DNA of 64,000 bases. It comes from Notolepis coatsorum. Its lineage: Eukaryota; Chordata; Actinopteri; Aulopiformes; Paralepididae. Of this stretch, positions 34,510 through 45,669 are shown piece after piece. Positions within the stretch are counted from its first letter, which is position 1. Every line of letters starts with the position of its first letter. Under the pieces are notes generated by a model. It made no database searches. It was given only the letters and a program-made list of their open reading frames with translations, and was not told where the DNA came from. A program made the position numbers and the translations under genes. The stretch is from the NCBI GenBank assembly GCA_963971535.1, contig OZ020592.1, forward strand, positions 52,060,213-52,124,212, given 5' to 3'.

Positions 34510-36132
34510 CGGGTCCCATTCACCAACAGACCCTATGCATGGTAACAAACCATATTTCCCTTAATCCTACATCTTTCCCACACTCTGTCAGCCTTTTACA
34601 AGCTGTCAGCGTCCCCCATAAGACAATTATCAATTACACATGTCCACACCTTACATTAAAACTATTTGGCCAATGGCGACCAAAATTATCAGAGCTCGGC
34701 TATGTACAGAGAACCTTGTTTCCCCAACCCTATACACACCAAAATGTGACACAACCTCCCAGATTCTACATCTGGACTCTTAATGAGCGGAAAACAGAAT
34801 TATGAATTAGCTCTCATCCATCCCTCCCGTTTCCAGCTCATCATATAGACACTTCTATCAGTCCCGCTGTGTCACTCCACCAACCTGTACCCTGACCGAC
34901 GAGAGTTCATCTCTCAGCCCGTCAGTTCCTAAGAAAAAGATAGAGAAAAGAAACGAAAAAAATGAAAACGCCAAATAAAGAAAAGAAAATGTGAGTGTCA
35001 TATCATGCAACACACCCATCAAACAAAACCAAACTTCCATCCGGAGGCATAAATCACTTTGACCCTTTCAACCTCCTTCCAGTTAAGAGTACCCCCCTCC
35101 CGTTCGGATGCACTCCTTCCCCTCTTAGATGCACCTTTCCCCAAATGAGTTTAGGAGGCGCAAACGTGGGACAACCGGCTTTTCAGGGCTGCCTTGTCTC
35201 CTACGCCGGACCCCCTTTCCCCCAACAGGGATACAGGCCTCCACTTCCGGTGGTAAGGTCTCCTCTCATGAACGGAAGAAGTCCCCTTATTTTACCTTCG
35301 GGTGCAGTGTTTAGGCTAGGTCTCTTTCCATCCTTAGGCGATACAATCCAGATTCCTCTGAATTGACACACCTTAACCCTCTGCTTCCCAGTGGCTCTTT
35401 TCAAACCTGCTGATCACAGAAGCACAACTCGCCTAATAACGCATTCGGTTTCGGCTTATTGTGGCCTGACTGTACATTGAGCCAGATGCATTTATGATCA
35501 ACTTGCCATAATGCTCACTGACCGGCCGGCGACCCAGTCGATCGCGATCTCACAGTCCGTCATCAAGTCAGGACCCCAAGCGGCTGACTGTCCGTAGTAC
35601 CTATCAGCCACTCAGTTTTGAAACCGATGGTCTGATCCCCATCCCACTTAGCTATGGGTATGGAAACTTTGACCGTTTTCACCAGCCTAGCCTGTTCACA
35701 GGAGGTGCTTTTCCCCCTCCGGTGCACTGCCCCGCTACTAGGTGTGGATCGTCATCCACGTACCACCCAGTGCCCACATTTCCTTACAAGCAACGTTTCC
35801 TGGGCCGACTAGACGGTAACACAGTAAGATGTTGGTCACCTTCTAGACACAGGGGCCATTCAGTCACTCCCCAGCACTATATTTACTGTTTAACGTGCCC
35901 ACCCCCTCCCTAACCCTTGTAAAAACTAGGAAAGAAAATAAAAAGAAATAAAACACTATATATATATTCTCATTTCATGATTGTTAATGTCTATCTATCA
36001 ATATCATTTTTTTTTTTTTTTTTTTTTTAATCGTGCAGTCCACCCTTTGACCAATCTAATTATTGATCGGGCATGGATAATTACTACTAATCGCTATTGA
36101 AGTAGTACCATTTTATTCCACTGTATAATACT
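34510..36132. other. ERV2 internal region; no recognised gene
   Basis: A + strand proline-rich frame at 34995-35366 and shorter frames at 35722-35913 are visible, without family motifs. On the minus strand, where ERV2 would be read, only short frames exist (35201-35404). A poly(T) run is at 36008-36029. Confidence 0.4.
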
Positions 36133-36246
36133 GTAAAGGCAATCATACGAACCACAGTTGCCTTGAGGCTCCAGGTAATGCGTTGTTAGTCCGACGCGCT
36201 CCGAATTGCAATCCAAAAGAAAAGATGACGCTGGTCCAATGTACTT

Positions 36247-37705
36247 TCAAAACAAACAGGATTTATTGGAAAGCGTGTCACAACAGCCCCAATAGCTGCC
36301 TACCACTATAAAACAAACAAAAAGGGTTATGTAAATGAACGTAAACTGTTTATCCATCTCCTCCATGTACTCAATGCTGTCCATCATTTTACAGCATCCA
36401 GTTAGAAAAACTGAGTATGCTTGTAGGGCTTCAGCATCTTCAGCTTTGACTGCTGGCCAGTTGAGGGCTTTATCAATGTGAGCTGTTGCAATCTGGTACT
36501 CGTTGCCATAATACTTCTTTAGGAGCCTTTTGGCCTCTGTGTATCCTATTGAAGCGTCCATATGTTGGCAGCTCCGTACCACTTCTCGGGGTTGCCCCAT
36601 GGTAAACTGCTCCAGGAAATACAGTCTGTCCTTGCAGTTTTCAGTTCTATCCTCAATACCATGCTCGAATGCATGTATAAAGAACCTGTATTCTAATGGA
36701 TCCCCTTTAAACGTGGGTAAGCTGAGAGGTGGTAAGGATGATCGTTTTTGCTGTTTCACCAGTACTTCGGTTATACTATTCTTATGTTGCATGACGTCGA
36801 CGTTCCTGCCCATGTCGGGTGTTTCCCTGTATCCTTCTAGATTGACAGCACCATCATGTCTGACGGCTCCATTTTCATGCTGTTTCGCAGATCCTCCATG
36901 GCTGACCCTTAAAGCAGACATTCCAATTTGGGGCTGTTGTGACATTTCCTTTCGTCTTACAACAGGCTCCCCTCCTATGTTGCTTGGTCTTGGGTGAACA
37001 GGGTGATATACAGTTTGAACACTTTCTGGTAACAGGCTGCTGTGTCTGTTCAACTGTGCAAGCTGAGCAGATGGAGTAAGGGGCTGGAATTCCACCTCTT
37101 GCCATTAGAGGCCGGAATTCCACATCATACACATGTGAATTTGTGATGGGTAATGTTGTGATGACGTCAGTGGAGGTGGGTGTCATTGCCTCCCGAATAA
37201 CCTTTTGTGAGGCTTCCTTAGACCTTTCCCTTTCATCGAAATATTCATTCATTCCATCGCCTGGTCTATTGTCCATCTCATGAATGTTCTCATATTCTGT
37301 GAAAACATTCAGTTTAGCACTGGTGGCTTGTATTTCAGTTTGCAGTTCCAACTGCTCCCTTTTGGCCTTTAGTTCAGCCTCCTCCTTACGGCTCCTCCCC
37401 TTTAGTTCAGCATCCTCCTTGTCGCTCCTCTCCTTTAGTTCAGCCTCCTCCTTGTCCAGTGCTTGTTTCTTTATTAATGCTTCTGCTTTGATCAATAAAA
37501 CTGCCTTCTCAGCTTGTAGTTTGAGTCGGGTTGAGGATGTAGAGGAGTAATCAGAGTGCTTACTACCTTTTGATGACCTCCTTGAACGCCTTGAAGAGGT
37601 GTTTGAAACGCTGTCCTTTGGGTGGATCTCTTCTTCACCTTTGTCATATTCAACATGTGGTTGTGCCGCTTCAGTCCACGTTTCAAATCAAAATCTATAG
37701 CCAAA
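36247..37705 (-). pseudogene. gag: BEL/Pao Gag (coiled coil plus DUF1759-like), truncated
   Basis: From about 37700 downward on the minus strand: a Ser-rich start, then a long Lys/Glu/Ala coiled coil with near-tandem KEEAELK repeats (about 37330-37500), a linker, and a globular domain LPxFxGDPLEYxxFxxxFE ... RLYFLEQFTxGxPREVV ... GYxEAKRLLKKxYGN, the DUF1759 region of BEL/Pao Gag. A frameshift lies near 37090. After EEMD (about 36350) the frame enters the LTR-like repeat and ends in a hydrophobic tail that is not gag. Protease, RT and integrase are absent. Confidence 0.8.
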
Positions 37706-37859
37706 CTCCAGGACAGATCTGCCGTCAGGGCTGAGCACAGATGGTGGTTCGCTGATAAGGCAAAGGACTGTTTATGACGTTAGGGTACATTCTACCGGTT
37801 CAGAATAGCACCTTATCAGATGAGGTTAGCAGCTGTGTTTAGGAATGGCCATCTCAAAT

Positions 37860-38075
37860 AGATGGAGGAAGGAACTAATTATCTTAAAACAGGAAGACAA
37901 ACTGAAAATAACAGTTGAGATCAAAGGTCTTATTGACACTAGTACGCAATTTCAGGTTACGACACGGCAGCTGCTGACGAAGACCCAGAGGTCAGAAAGG
38001 TGACACCGACGGTTGGAATCTCCCTTACACATCACAGTAGAAGGCCACCAGTTAAAACAGTGCAATCAATAATGT
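37860..38075 (+). pseudogene. Retroviral protease relic
   Basis: On the + strand (opposite to BEL and ERV2) LKITVEIKGLIDTSTQF at about 37900-37950 resembles the active-site strand of a retroviral protease, with DTS-T in place of DTGA. The frame is short and then shifts. Confidence 0.35.
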
Positions 38076-38479
38076 ACTAAAAAGTTATCTGTCATACAAA
38101 ATTACATTAGATAATAGGTTTAGCAAAACCAGAAAAGTTGACAATAAGTGAACCAAATACTTAGGGATCAAATAGAGATACAACCTAGATTACAGCTTAC
38201 TTTAGAATAGGAAATACCCCCCGTAGGATGAAACAATCAAATAAAGTTCAATTTCATAAGTAAATGTGGGCATAACTTAAAACTATTAGGATAACGGAAG
38301 TCACAATAAAGAATAAAAACTCTTAATGCTAGAAGATAAAACTATACAGTATTGGTCAATGGTTAATCAAGAAACAAAGTATTCTATTGAAGGACGTATA
38401 TGGTTTATTATCTGGGCATCGAGAGCCAGTCTGTCTTTCCAATCTAGACTGTGTAAACATTGTGTCACAAGAAACATAG

Positions 38480-39250
38480 GACGTGTTACTCATTGAACGG
38501 ATCCCCTAATAAGGTAATGACTAACTGCTACAACAGCCCGGCAGATTCTATTGTGGAAATGTTGTGTCAGCAGACCAAGGCTGACGTGTCATGACGTGTC
38601 ACTCAGCGAGAAGATCCTTTTGGCCAATGGAGAAGCCCGAGCCCTGGGACACACGGGGGGGGGGGGAGTTCCTTCTTCTTCCCTATAAGCAGGGCTGATG
38701 GAGATGGACGAAAAAACGGAGCCTGAGGAGAGCGAGACACACACAGGCGGAGAGAAGGATCCTGGAGAGAGACTGAGACACAGACCTGGAGATGGACTGA
38801 GAGACCGGCCTGGAGACCTCGAGAGCCGAGCCGGAGACGCACAGAGCTATGGACCCAGACGATGATAGACGATCGCCTCGCAGCAGGAGAGCCTGCCCCC
38901 GAGGATAGACGAAACCAAGCGCTCCCAACCCGCTGAGGATCCGAAAGCAAGGTTGCCTTGGCGACCACCACAAAGAGAGGCCGCGTGTTGTCATGGGAAA
39001 CCCGAGAGACAACAAACACCACCACCGGAGAAACGGCTCTGATCGGCCCTAGCTGATCAGATCATGGACAGAACTGCCACACCAAAGAGACGATTAGATT
39101 GAAGTAAAGAGCTTGTACTTGTTTTTGATTCATAAGCTGTGGTTTATTTAGAAATGGAAATAAACACAGCAGTTTGTTTGATTGGACCACCTCGTCAGCT
39201 TCTTTCCTTAATTGAACCGAACATCTGAAATACCAAACAATGCAGAGGAG
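38480..39250 (+). repeat. LTR-like promoter and polyadenylation module
   Basis: A CCAAT box (about 38618), TATA-like CCTATAAGCAGG (38679-38690), a G/A-rich transcribed part and AATAAA (39160-39166) follow in the order of an LTR in + orientation. No partner LTR is in the window. Together with the protease relic it may be a remnant of another retrovirus inside the BEL element. Confidence 0.4.
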
Positions 39251-39862
39251 AAGGGTAAAAGACTATACGATCACAGAACTTAGATATAGGTATAAATGAA
39301 GATAGTATACTTCAAACCAATTCCACATTTCCATGATTTCCCATAAGTTCAGTGATTTCATTCCTTTTTTTTGTAAGTGCACCCAGTTTTGCACTTCTTG
39401 ATCCTTTTAATTTTTGTAAAGGATCCTCAAAAATACCACTCTCCATTTCCGCCATAATGTGGGCAGCTAACGAAAACCTCTTAATTCAGATGAGCAGCGG
39501 CGTTGTATGCATTTAAAACAGAACAGTGTTTTATGAATGAAGCAGCCTAGGGCGTGGGAAACAGCGCACTTGGCAAATGCTGCGCGTGACGTCATCCACT
39601 CTCAAACGCACACACCGACCTGCTGTCAACCACACAGAGACAGAGTCCGTATCGCTGTCAACCACAGAGACAGAGTCCGTATTATATTTTCCTCTTCGCC
39701 AGCACAAGACACCTTCAAACAATAAAGACGGCCGCGCCGTCTATGTTCATCACATCCACTCCACTCAGACGCAATGGCTTCGATCCAAAACAAACATCCA
39801 CTCTTTACTTTACCTCCTTCCTTGTTGCGCTTAGAAGTTGTCCGTCGGCTTTGTCAGCGGTA
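39251..39862. other. Leader or flank in the BEL region; nothing recognised
   Basis: Contains a near-tandem repeat CTGTCAACCACA...CAGAGACAGAGTCCGTAT (39620-39690). No coding signal. Confidence 0.4.
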
Positions 39863-40577
39863 GTAAAGGCAATCATACGAACCACAGTTGCCTTGAGGCT
39901 CCAGGTAATGCGTTGTTAGTCCGACGCGCTCCGAATTGCAATCCAAAAGAAAAGATGACGCTGGTCCAATGTACTTTCAAAACAAACGGGATTTATTGGA
40001 AAGCGAGTCACAACAGCCCCAATAGCTGCCTACCACTATAAATCAAACAAAAAGGGTTATGTAAATGAACGTAAACTGTCAATCAAATGCGAATTGAGTG
40101 CGGTCAAAAACTATATGGTACCGCTCTACCTGGGCCTGCATGAACTCTAAATCACCTGCCATGTTATAGGAGTGGTTAGGGGGAACGTGGGAAAAAAGGG
40201 GAGTTGACCAGGTATGTCTCCATCTTGGAATTCATTGACAAATATTAATAAACAAAGCACGAATACCATAATAAACTATATTTCTAAGGGGGCAATAAAG
40301 ATACAATTTACCATCATAGGATTTGGCTCCTACAAGTACTATAATGTTTCATTATCCTGTTTTAAACCACCAAAATTTGTTAGTGTGATTAGTCATGCAT
40401 TTGCTAGTTACTCCAATTTCCCCCACTTCCCAATGTTAGTCTTTCACAGCTTCTTAGTAACTTGCATACATAACCTAAACATCCTAATTATCTATATATA
40501 CATTCTTCCTTTTTTATTTCCTTTCAATTTCCTACCCTTTTATTTTTACCTTTTTAAATTTTTTTTTGACTTAAGAT

Positions 40578-42230
40578 CTATTTGCCTGTAGCCTCTGCAG
40601 ACACAACCTTTTGCTTGCACTTTCTCATATAATGACCCACTTCGCCACAACCCCAACATCGCTGTCCATGACCCTTCCTTAGTGGGGTGGAACCACAAGC
40701 CCCGGGGGCCTCCTGCCTGTATTCAGATGGCTCCGATCCCCTTGACAAGTTTACTGGGCCCAGGTTCTGTCCTTGCTCTCGGCCATATCCTCCTCGGCCT
40801 CCTCTGTTATTTCCTCGAGGCCTGTATGCCCCTCTTTCCCTTTGGCCATAATTCCAGCATTCTCTCTGAGGCCTCTGTTGTCCCTCAGTGTCACATCTCA
40901 CCGTCCCTGAAAGGCTCACAGCTCTCCGGTCCCCTCCGGGCATTTCCCTGGGCCGGTCCTGCTTTAGTGTGGGGAGATGCACATACCTGGCCTTTTCCGC
41001 CGCTGCCCCTCGGGCCTGTCCTTGGGAGGGACCTGGAAACTCACCCCTCCCGTGGTATCCATCACCATGCCCCTGCTGTTCAGCTCTCTGTCCGGGCAAT
41101 GGAGCATGTGGCATCTCTTGGTCATGTATCTCTCGTCTTGCAACCTGCATCAATATTCCAAAAATCGTAGTTGCCATCATTTTCGCCTGTTCATCTTGTT
41201 CTTGCTCTCGTACTTCCGCCCAGTGCGTGGCTTGGTCAATAGCCAGCTGCCTCTTCACCAGGTCTCTACGGACTGTCTCATTTCGTTCGAACGCTTCTAC
41301 AAACGCTCCCTGTCGTTCTTGACAGAGGCAGCTCTGCCTCTCTTCCTCCACCCTGGTGCTGGTTGTCTGGCTCCCCGTCACCGGGACCCTCGCCTCCTTC
41401 TGGTCCTGGCGTCGGGGAAGATCTGGGCATGGGGAACTTGTGGGCTGAGAAAACTGTTCATGTATATTCCCATACCTGTTGTCGGTCCCACGTCCCCGTG
41501 GCTCCGGATCGCTCAGTATTGGCCACTCCACCTGTGACCCCAACCCCTGTCCAGTCTCTGTTCCAGCCGTAAGGCCAGGGTGGGCCTCTTGGGACTGCCG
41601 TGACAATGCAGCCTTCCTCTGTCTCTTTCTCTGTCCTTTTGTCAATTTGTAGTTACCTGAAGTGGTTTCTCCAGTCTGGATTGACACCGTCGACTCTGGT
41701 TCGACGGACACTGGGTGGATTATAACAGTTAACTCTGCCCGTCCCCCCTCCATGACCCCCTGTATTGGAGTCAAAGTCATCATTTCAAGTCTCTCTACCA
41801 CGCTCGTCACATGAGGGGAGTCAGTCATATCCAAATCAATCAGGTTAACGTCACTGTTCAATTCTATCTGGGGGGTGTCTGCAGAGGTTATTGGCATTCC
41901 CCCACTACAGGCCCTGTGTTGGCCTTCCACACTTTGTGGCTTCTTTTTCTGCTTATTGTTTCCCCTCTTCTTACACTTATATACAAGTTTTCGTAAAGGC
42001 CTGAATATTTTTGGCCATTTCTTTTTCACTTCCACTGTTATATTACCGGTTATTGAAATAGACAGATTGTCAACATTTGTTATTGTTATTTCACCTAAGT
42101 CTCCAGTTGCTCCTAACAAGGTTTCACCAAGGTGAACCTGCTCCATTTTCGACATTCTCACACTTTCAATCACTCCCGTAATATTACCGTTTGGAAAAAC
42201 AAGTGTCTCTGTGTTTACTTTACCTATCAA
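40578..42230 (-). CDS. gag: ERV2 Gag-like protein with zinc knuckle
   Basis: One open frame of 550 codons on the minus strand. Residues 60-100 are strongly basic (Lys/Arg), as in nucleic-acid or membrane-binding matrix parts. The middle is Gln/Glu/Arg-rich with a possible coiled coil around 310-350. The last 130 residues are Arg/Gly-rich, carry a degenerate first knuckle (CWNY) and a full CX2CX4HX4C knuckle (CWGCGEVGHYMRKC) near the C-terminus. The GPVNLSRG phrase resembles the GPVNPSRG end of ERV1 Gag, so the two are related. No capsid fold is evident by eye. It would package RNA; no pol follows, so mobility would need help from another virus. Confidence 0.7.
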   Translation of the reverse strand: MIGKVNTETLVFPNGNITGVIESVRMSKMEQVHLGETLLGATGDLGEITITNVDNLSISITGNITVEVKKKWPKIFRPLRKLVYKCKKRGNNKQKKKPQSVEGQHRACSGGMPITSADTPQIELNSDVNLIDLDMTDSPHVTSVVERLEMMTLTPIQGVMEGGRAELTVIIHPVSVEPESTVSIQTGETTSGNYKLTKGQRKRQRKAALSRQSQEAHPGLTAGTETGQGLGSQVEWPILSDPEPRGRGTDNRYGNIHEQFSQPTSSPCPDLPRRQDQKEARVPVTGSQTTSTRVEEERQSCLCQERQGAFVEAFERNETVRRDLVKRQLAIDQATHWAEVREQEQDEQAKMMATTIFGILMQVARREIHDQEMPHAPLPGQRAEQQGHGDGYHGRGEFPGPSQGQARGAAAEKARYVHLPTLKQDRPREMPGGDRRAVSLSGTVRCDTEGQQRPQRECWNYGQRERGAYRPRGNNRGGRGGYGREQGQNLGPVNLSRGSEPSEYRQEAPGACGSTPLRKGHGQRCWGCGEVGHYMRKCKQKVVSAEATGK

Positions 42231-43411
42231 CTTGAGTTAAAGTTACTCACACTTTCAGATTTTATCGGTGCAGACAGGAATTGACAATTTTCTTATCACC
42301 CATACAATACCAAGGCTCCCATTTAGCCGCTTTTCCCCAGTTGGTGTTGGAATCGTCAGAACTGCATCTGTCCTCGCCCAGTACCTGTCGAGACAAAAGA
42401 ACAACACCTGCACTTAATTTCAGTGCCACTTTCCTCGTTATTCCATTAATATTTTACTCATGGAATGTCGGGATTTTCTATACTAATCGGACTATTGAGA
42501 GCTAGTGCAATTTATTTGAACATAACAACACAGCCTTAGCTTTTATCTCCGTTGTCCAATTGGAAAACCCTGGATTTTCCCAATCACTTGTCGTGTAACC
42601 CCTCACACGAATCTCAGAGGAACACAAATTTGCATCAATCTCCACTTCTGTTCCGGTATGTTGTTGGTCTTCCTTAGAACAATCAGAATTAGTTTTACAA
42701 CAGCCTATCATTTCTAAACATTTGTGATGGATATGGTAATTTAGTTGTTAAAATTTCTTTTTTCCTTGATGAATTTGTCATATAGATCTCATAAATTACT
42801 CTGAATGACAATGTCAGCTTAATGACTATGTGTAGATGTAATTTTAACATTTTCTTCTTGCTTTGTTTATTTGTCTCTGAGAAAGTCTAAAATGTATTCC
42901 TATCTTACATAATACAACATAATTTTCATAATTAATTTACACTTCTCCCCCTTTAACACCAATTTTTGGTGTTAACCTCATCTTCCACCATCTCACGAAA
43001 AAAAAAATGTCAGCGGTTTATACCACTAAATCCCCGTTCTTAATGTAGTGTCCAGCCACGTGTGTTATAAACCACAGAAGCGAACACCACCTTTATTGAA
43101 ACCCCTACAGACCCTTGACTCACCAACGGCCTGTCAACCTCAGCCCAAAGTATCCCCTCTCAGTAGCTACTTGAAAGAGGACCTCCAGACTCCTTTTCCC
43201 AAGGAATTCCACGATCAACGTCCAACCATACTCGTACCCCGACAGGCCAGCGCTCACACGGCACCCAGATTCATATTCATAACAACAACACTTCTATCTA
43301 AAGAAACACACACAATATGGCGTAAAGCCTAACCCCGTTTCCAAATACCCCCCAAACCCCACTAACACACTTCTACCTTACAAAAATAATGCACAAACCT
43401 AAGCTGAAAAT
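42231..43411 (-). other. ERV2 leader; no gene seen
   Basis: Sequence between gag and the truncated 5' LTR. No primer site is visible, consistent with loss of the LTR R-U5 part and its junction. Confidence 0.4.
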
Positions 43412-44066
43412 GAGAAGTTCTAATTATTTCTTTTAACTTATTTATCTTCTATGCTAACAGTTCTTCTTAGTTATCATTTTAAATATGTCCAACTTGCTTC
43501 AAACAAGGCTTGATTGTAAACCTTCAATGACTCTTTTATCATAACTACAACATGTTTCATATCCTTACGTTCAGCAGCCTTTGTACAATATAACAGTAAT
43601 ATTTGCAATTTAACTTGAAGCTTCATTCAGGATATAAACATTCATTTAAAAGTATGAGTTCTTCTGTATCCTGAAACTAGGCCCTCCTATGTTCCAGCTG
43701 CCTATTTCTGTGTGTCACTAGAGACCCCAGCGAGATAAGAGTCATGTGACCCATTGTCTTAAGCTCTTCCTTGGCCTGGCAGCTGACCCTCAGGTTCCTG
43801 TCGTAAATAGAATTATTTGACCACTCACTCTATATGTAAATCGAGCTCTGTTGTGAGCAGGCACCAATCAGCCTCTGTAGACACAGACACAATCTATGAA
43901 CTAAGTCACCTTTAGTCAAATCCAGGTCATCAATATTTTTGATTGCCAACCTACTAATCACTTTTTGTTACAGTCTAAAAGTGTAAAGCATTTCTTTTGT
44001 ACATAGTAATCTTTAGGGACATTTCTCAACACATTTTATGCGCTATAATTAGCATAATTGACGACA
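43412..44066 (-). repeat. 5' LTR of ERV2, U3 part only
   Basis: Matches 31343-31995 closely. Similarity ends at 43412, so the TATA, R and U5 parts (about 760 bases) are gone. Confidence 0.85.
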
Positions 44067-44070
44067 TTTA

Positions 44071-45174
44071 CTTTATTAAAGAAAAGAGTGACACACTCCA
44101 GGCCACAGAAAATTCCTGGCAGACGTAGCTCCTTATGGTACAGTAAGATGTTTGAGGTCCGACCACGAAACCGAGTTCACAAACAGAGAGTTCCAATCAC
44201 TGTTGGGAAGGTATAAAATAAGACACGAGACGTCACGTCCATATCCCATGCACCAGAGCGGGGTGGCAGAGAGGGAATGGCACACCCTTTTCGAAATGGC
44301 TAGGTGTAAGCTAGCAGATAGTAACTTACCAAAGAGCCTGTGGCATTATGCGGTGCAAGAAGCCGCTTATACCAGAAACAGGTGCTTTAATAAGCACTCG
44401 GGCACCACTCCGTATACAGCGCTGACAGGAAAGAAGTGTAATCTAGCCAGAATGCACCGATTTGGATCAGTGTGTTATGTGTACCTGCAGGACAGGGGAA
44501 AACACAAGTCCAAGGATGTAAAAGGATTTTTCGTAGGACACGACAGAGGAAGTCCTGCTCTCCTAGTTTATCATCCCGGTAAAGGGATAGTGCTGAAACA
44601 CATGCTAGTCAAGTTTGTCACGAAGGCAACCTGTGAGGGCGAGACACAGACAGAGGAGCCAGAGCTGGACTCCAGAAGAAGGTGTGTAGAAATAGAAACA
44701 CAACACCCCAGTGTACTTAGTACAGTTGCGCAGACAGACAGTCAGCAACCCCCAGAGGGCAATGACGAGAAGCACCTGAGGGTGACGTCAAGTGCCTCAA
44801 GCAGTGGGAGGTATCCCCCAAGGAAACACAAACCCCCAGAATATCTGCCAGACCATGCCAGGAAAGGGAGTGACGAGGAGAACAGTACACCTACCCCCGT
44901 TGAGTACTACTACAGGGTAGTCAGTGGGGTAAACCCGACCTTTAAAGAGGCCACAATGTCCCCCGAAGAGGGCAAACATACAGTGGGAGGGAAAATGGAT
45001 GTATTCAACCAAGTTACTAGAGGGCAGGCAGTCAGTGGGAGGGTAATGGGGTATTCAACCCAGGAAGGTATTGAAGACCACGGTAAATACAAAGTATGGT
45101 TCATAGAAAATGTATTGAATGCTGAAGAATTGAGCCATATGTTTGGTCCCATGTTTAAGTACAGAGGTGGATGA
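44071..45174 (+). pseudogene. pol: Copia integrase, C-terminal part
   Basis: Resumes the copia frame right after the ERV2 target duplication (FIKEKSD). A one-base shift near 44110 in an A-run leads into the frame that runs to 45174. It holds the second catalytic Asp (RSDHETEF), the catalytic Glu (SGVAEREW), the YTRNRC region, a PYTALTGKK segment and FFVGHD, all copia-type integrase landmarks, followed by a Glu/Ser/Pro-rich linker toward RT. RT itself is not present; only short relics reappear after 51150. Confidence 0.85.
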
Positions 45175-45200
45175 GTTACCAGGTTTAAAATGCTGAAATG

Positions 45201-45392
45201 TGTTACAATAGGTTTGTATTAAACTAAGGTTTTGTTTCCGCACGGACCGAGTTGAGTGTGACACAGCTAGGTGGAGAGCTGGATGAAGTATGTCAACGTG
45301 AGATTATAATAAAGGTGTAAGCAACTTGGAGAATGCTTCAATCGTCAATTCTGTAGTTCAGGGTACAGTATAAAGCAAGGCAAAATTTAACA
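45201..45392 (+). repeat. 5' LTR of the gypsy element
   Basis: 192 bp, TGTTACAAT...ATTTAACA. The next base starts a primer-site-like TGGTGACAGCGAGGTGG (45393-45409). Confidence 0.85.
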
Positions 45393-45486
45393 TGGTGACA
45401 GCGAGGTGGACATGTTCCTAACGCTACAGTGAGAGATCGACCAGCATCGGAGCTAACGTTAGCTAGCTGGTTAGCAATAACGTTGG

Positions 45487-45592
45487 ATGGGGGACGCTGA
45501 AGAAGAAGAAGAAGAAGAAGAAGAAGAAGAAGAAGAAGAAGAAGAAGAAGAAGAAGAAGAAGAAGAAGAAGAAGAAGAAGAAGAAGAAGAAG

Positions 45593-45623
<31 letters not shown>

Positions 45624-45669
45624 TATCCCTGTGAGAGCAGAAAGGATGGAAGGACTGAGACCGCCATAG
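45487..45669 (+). repeat. (GAA)n expansion in the gag N-terminus
   Basis: About 41 GAA triplets (45499-45622) lie in frame after ATG GGG GAC GCT at 45487. They encode poly-Glu, and the same frame continues to a single TAG at 45667-45669 and then on into gag. The expansion is therefore inside the gag reading frame. Confidence 0.85.

Larger units (their letters stand above)
36133..40082 (-). mobile_element. BEL/Pao gag-only element flanked by short LTR-like repeats
   Basis: Two direct repeats of about 218 bases (36133-36350, 39863-40080), each with an AATAAA on the minus strand, flank a segment with a BEL/Pao-type gag. The gag runs straight into the left repeat, so pol has been deleted. Termini are not sharp and I find no target duplication. 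Confidence 0.65.
30580..44066 (-). mobile_element. ERV2: minus-strand retrovirus inserted in copia integrase
   Basis: Termini are inverted TGTCGTC...GACGACA and the target TTTA is duplicated (30576-30579 and 44067-44070), a 4-bp duplication as in gamma/epsilon retroviruses. Removing the insert and one TTTA joins the copia frame exactly. On the minus strand: 5' LTR (partial), leader, gag with a zinc knuckle, then no recognisable pol, then a complete 3' LTR. A hAT element and a BEL/Pao element lie within. Confidence 0.88.

Noticed and set aside
34995..35913. Proline-rich + strand frames as a host exon
   Set aside because: No splice sites or homology signs that I can see, and the region lies inside ERV2.
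45487..45669. Independent poly-Glu protein
   Set aside because: Same frame as gag with only one stop between; it is the expanded gag N-terminus.
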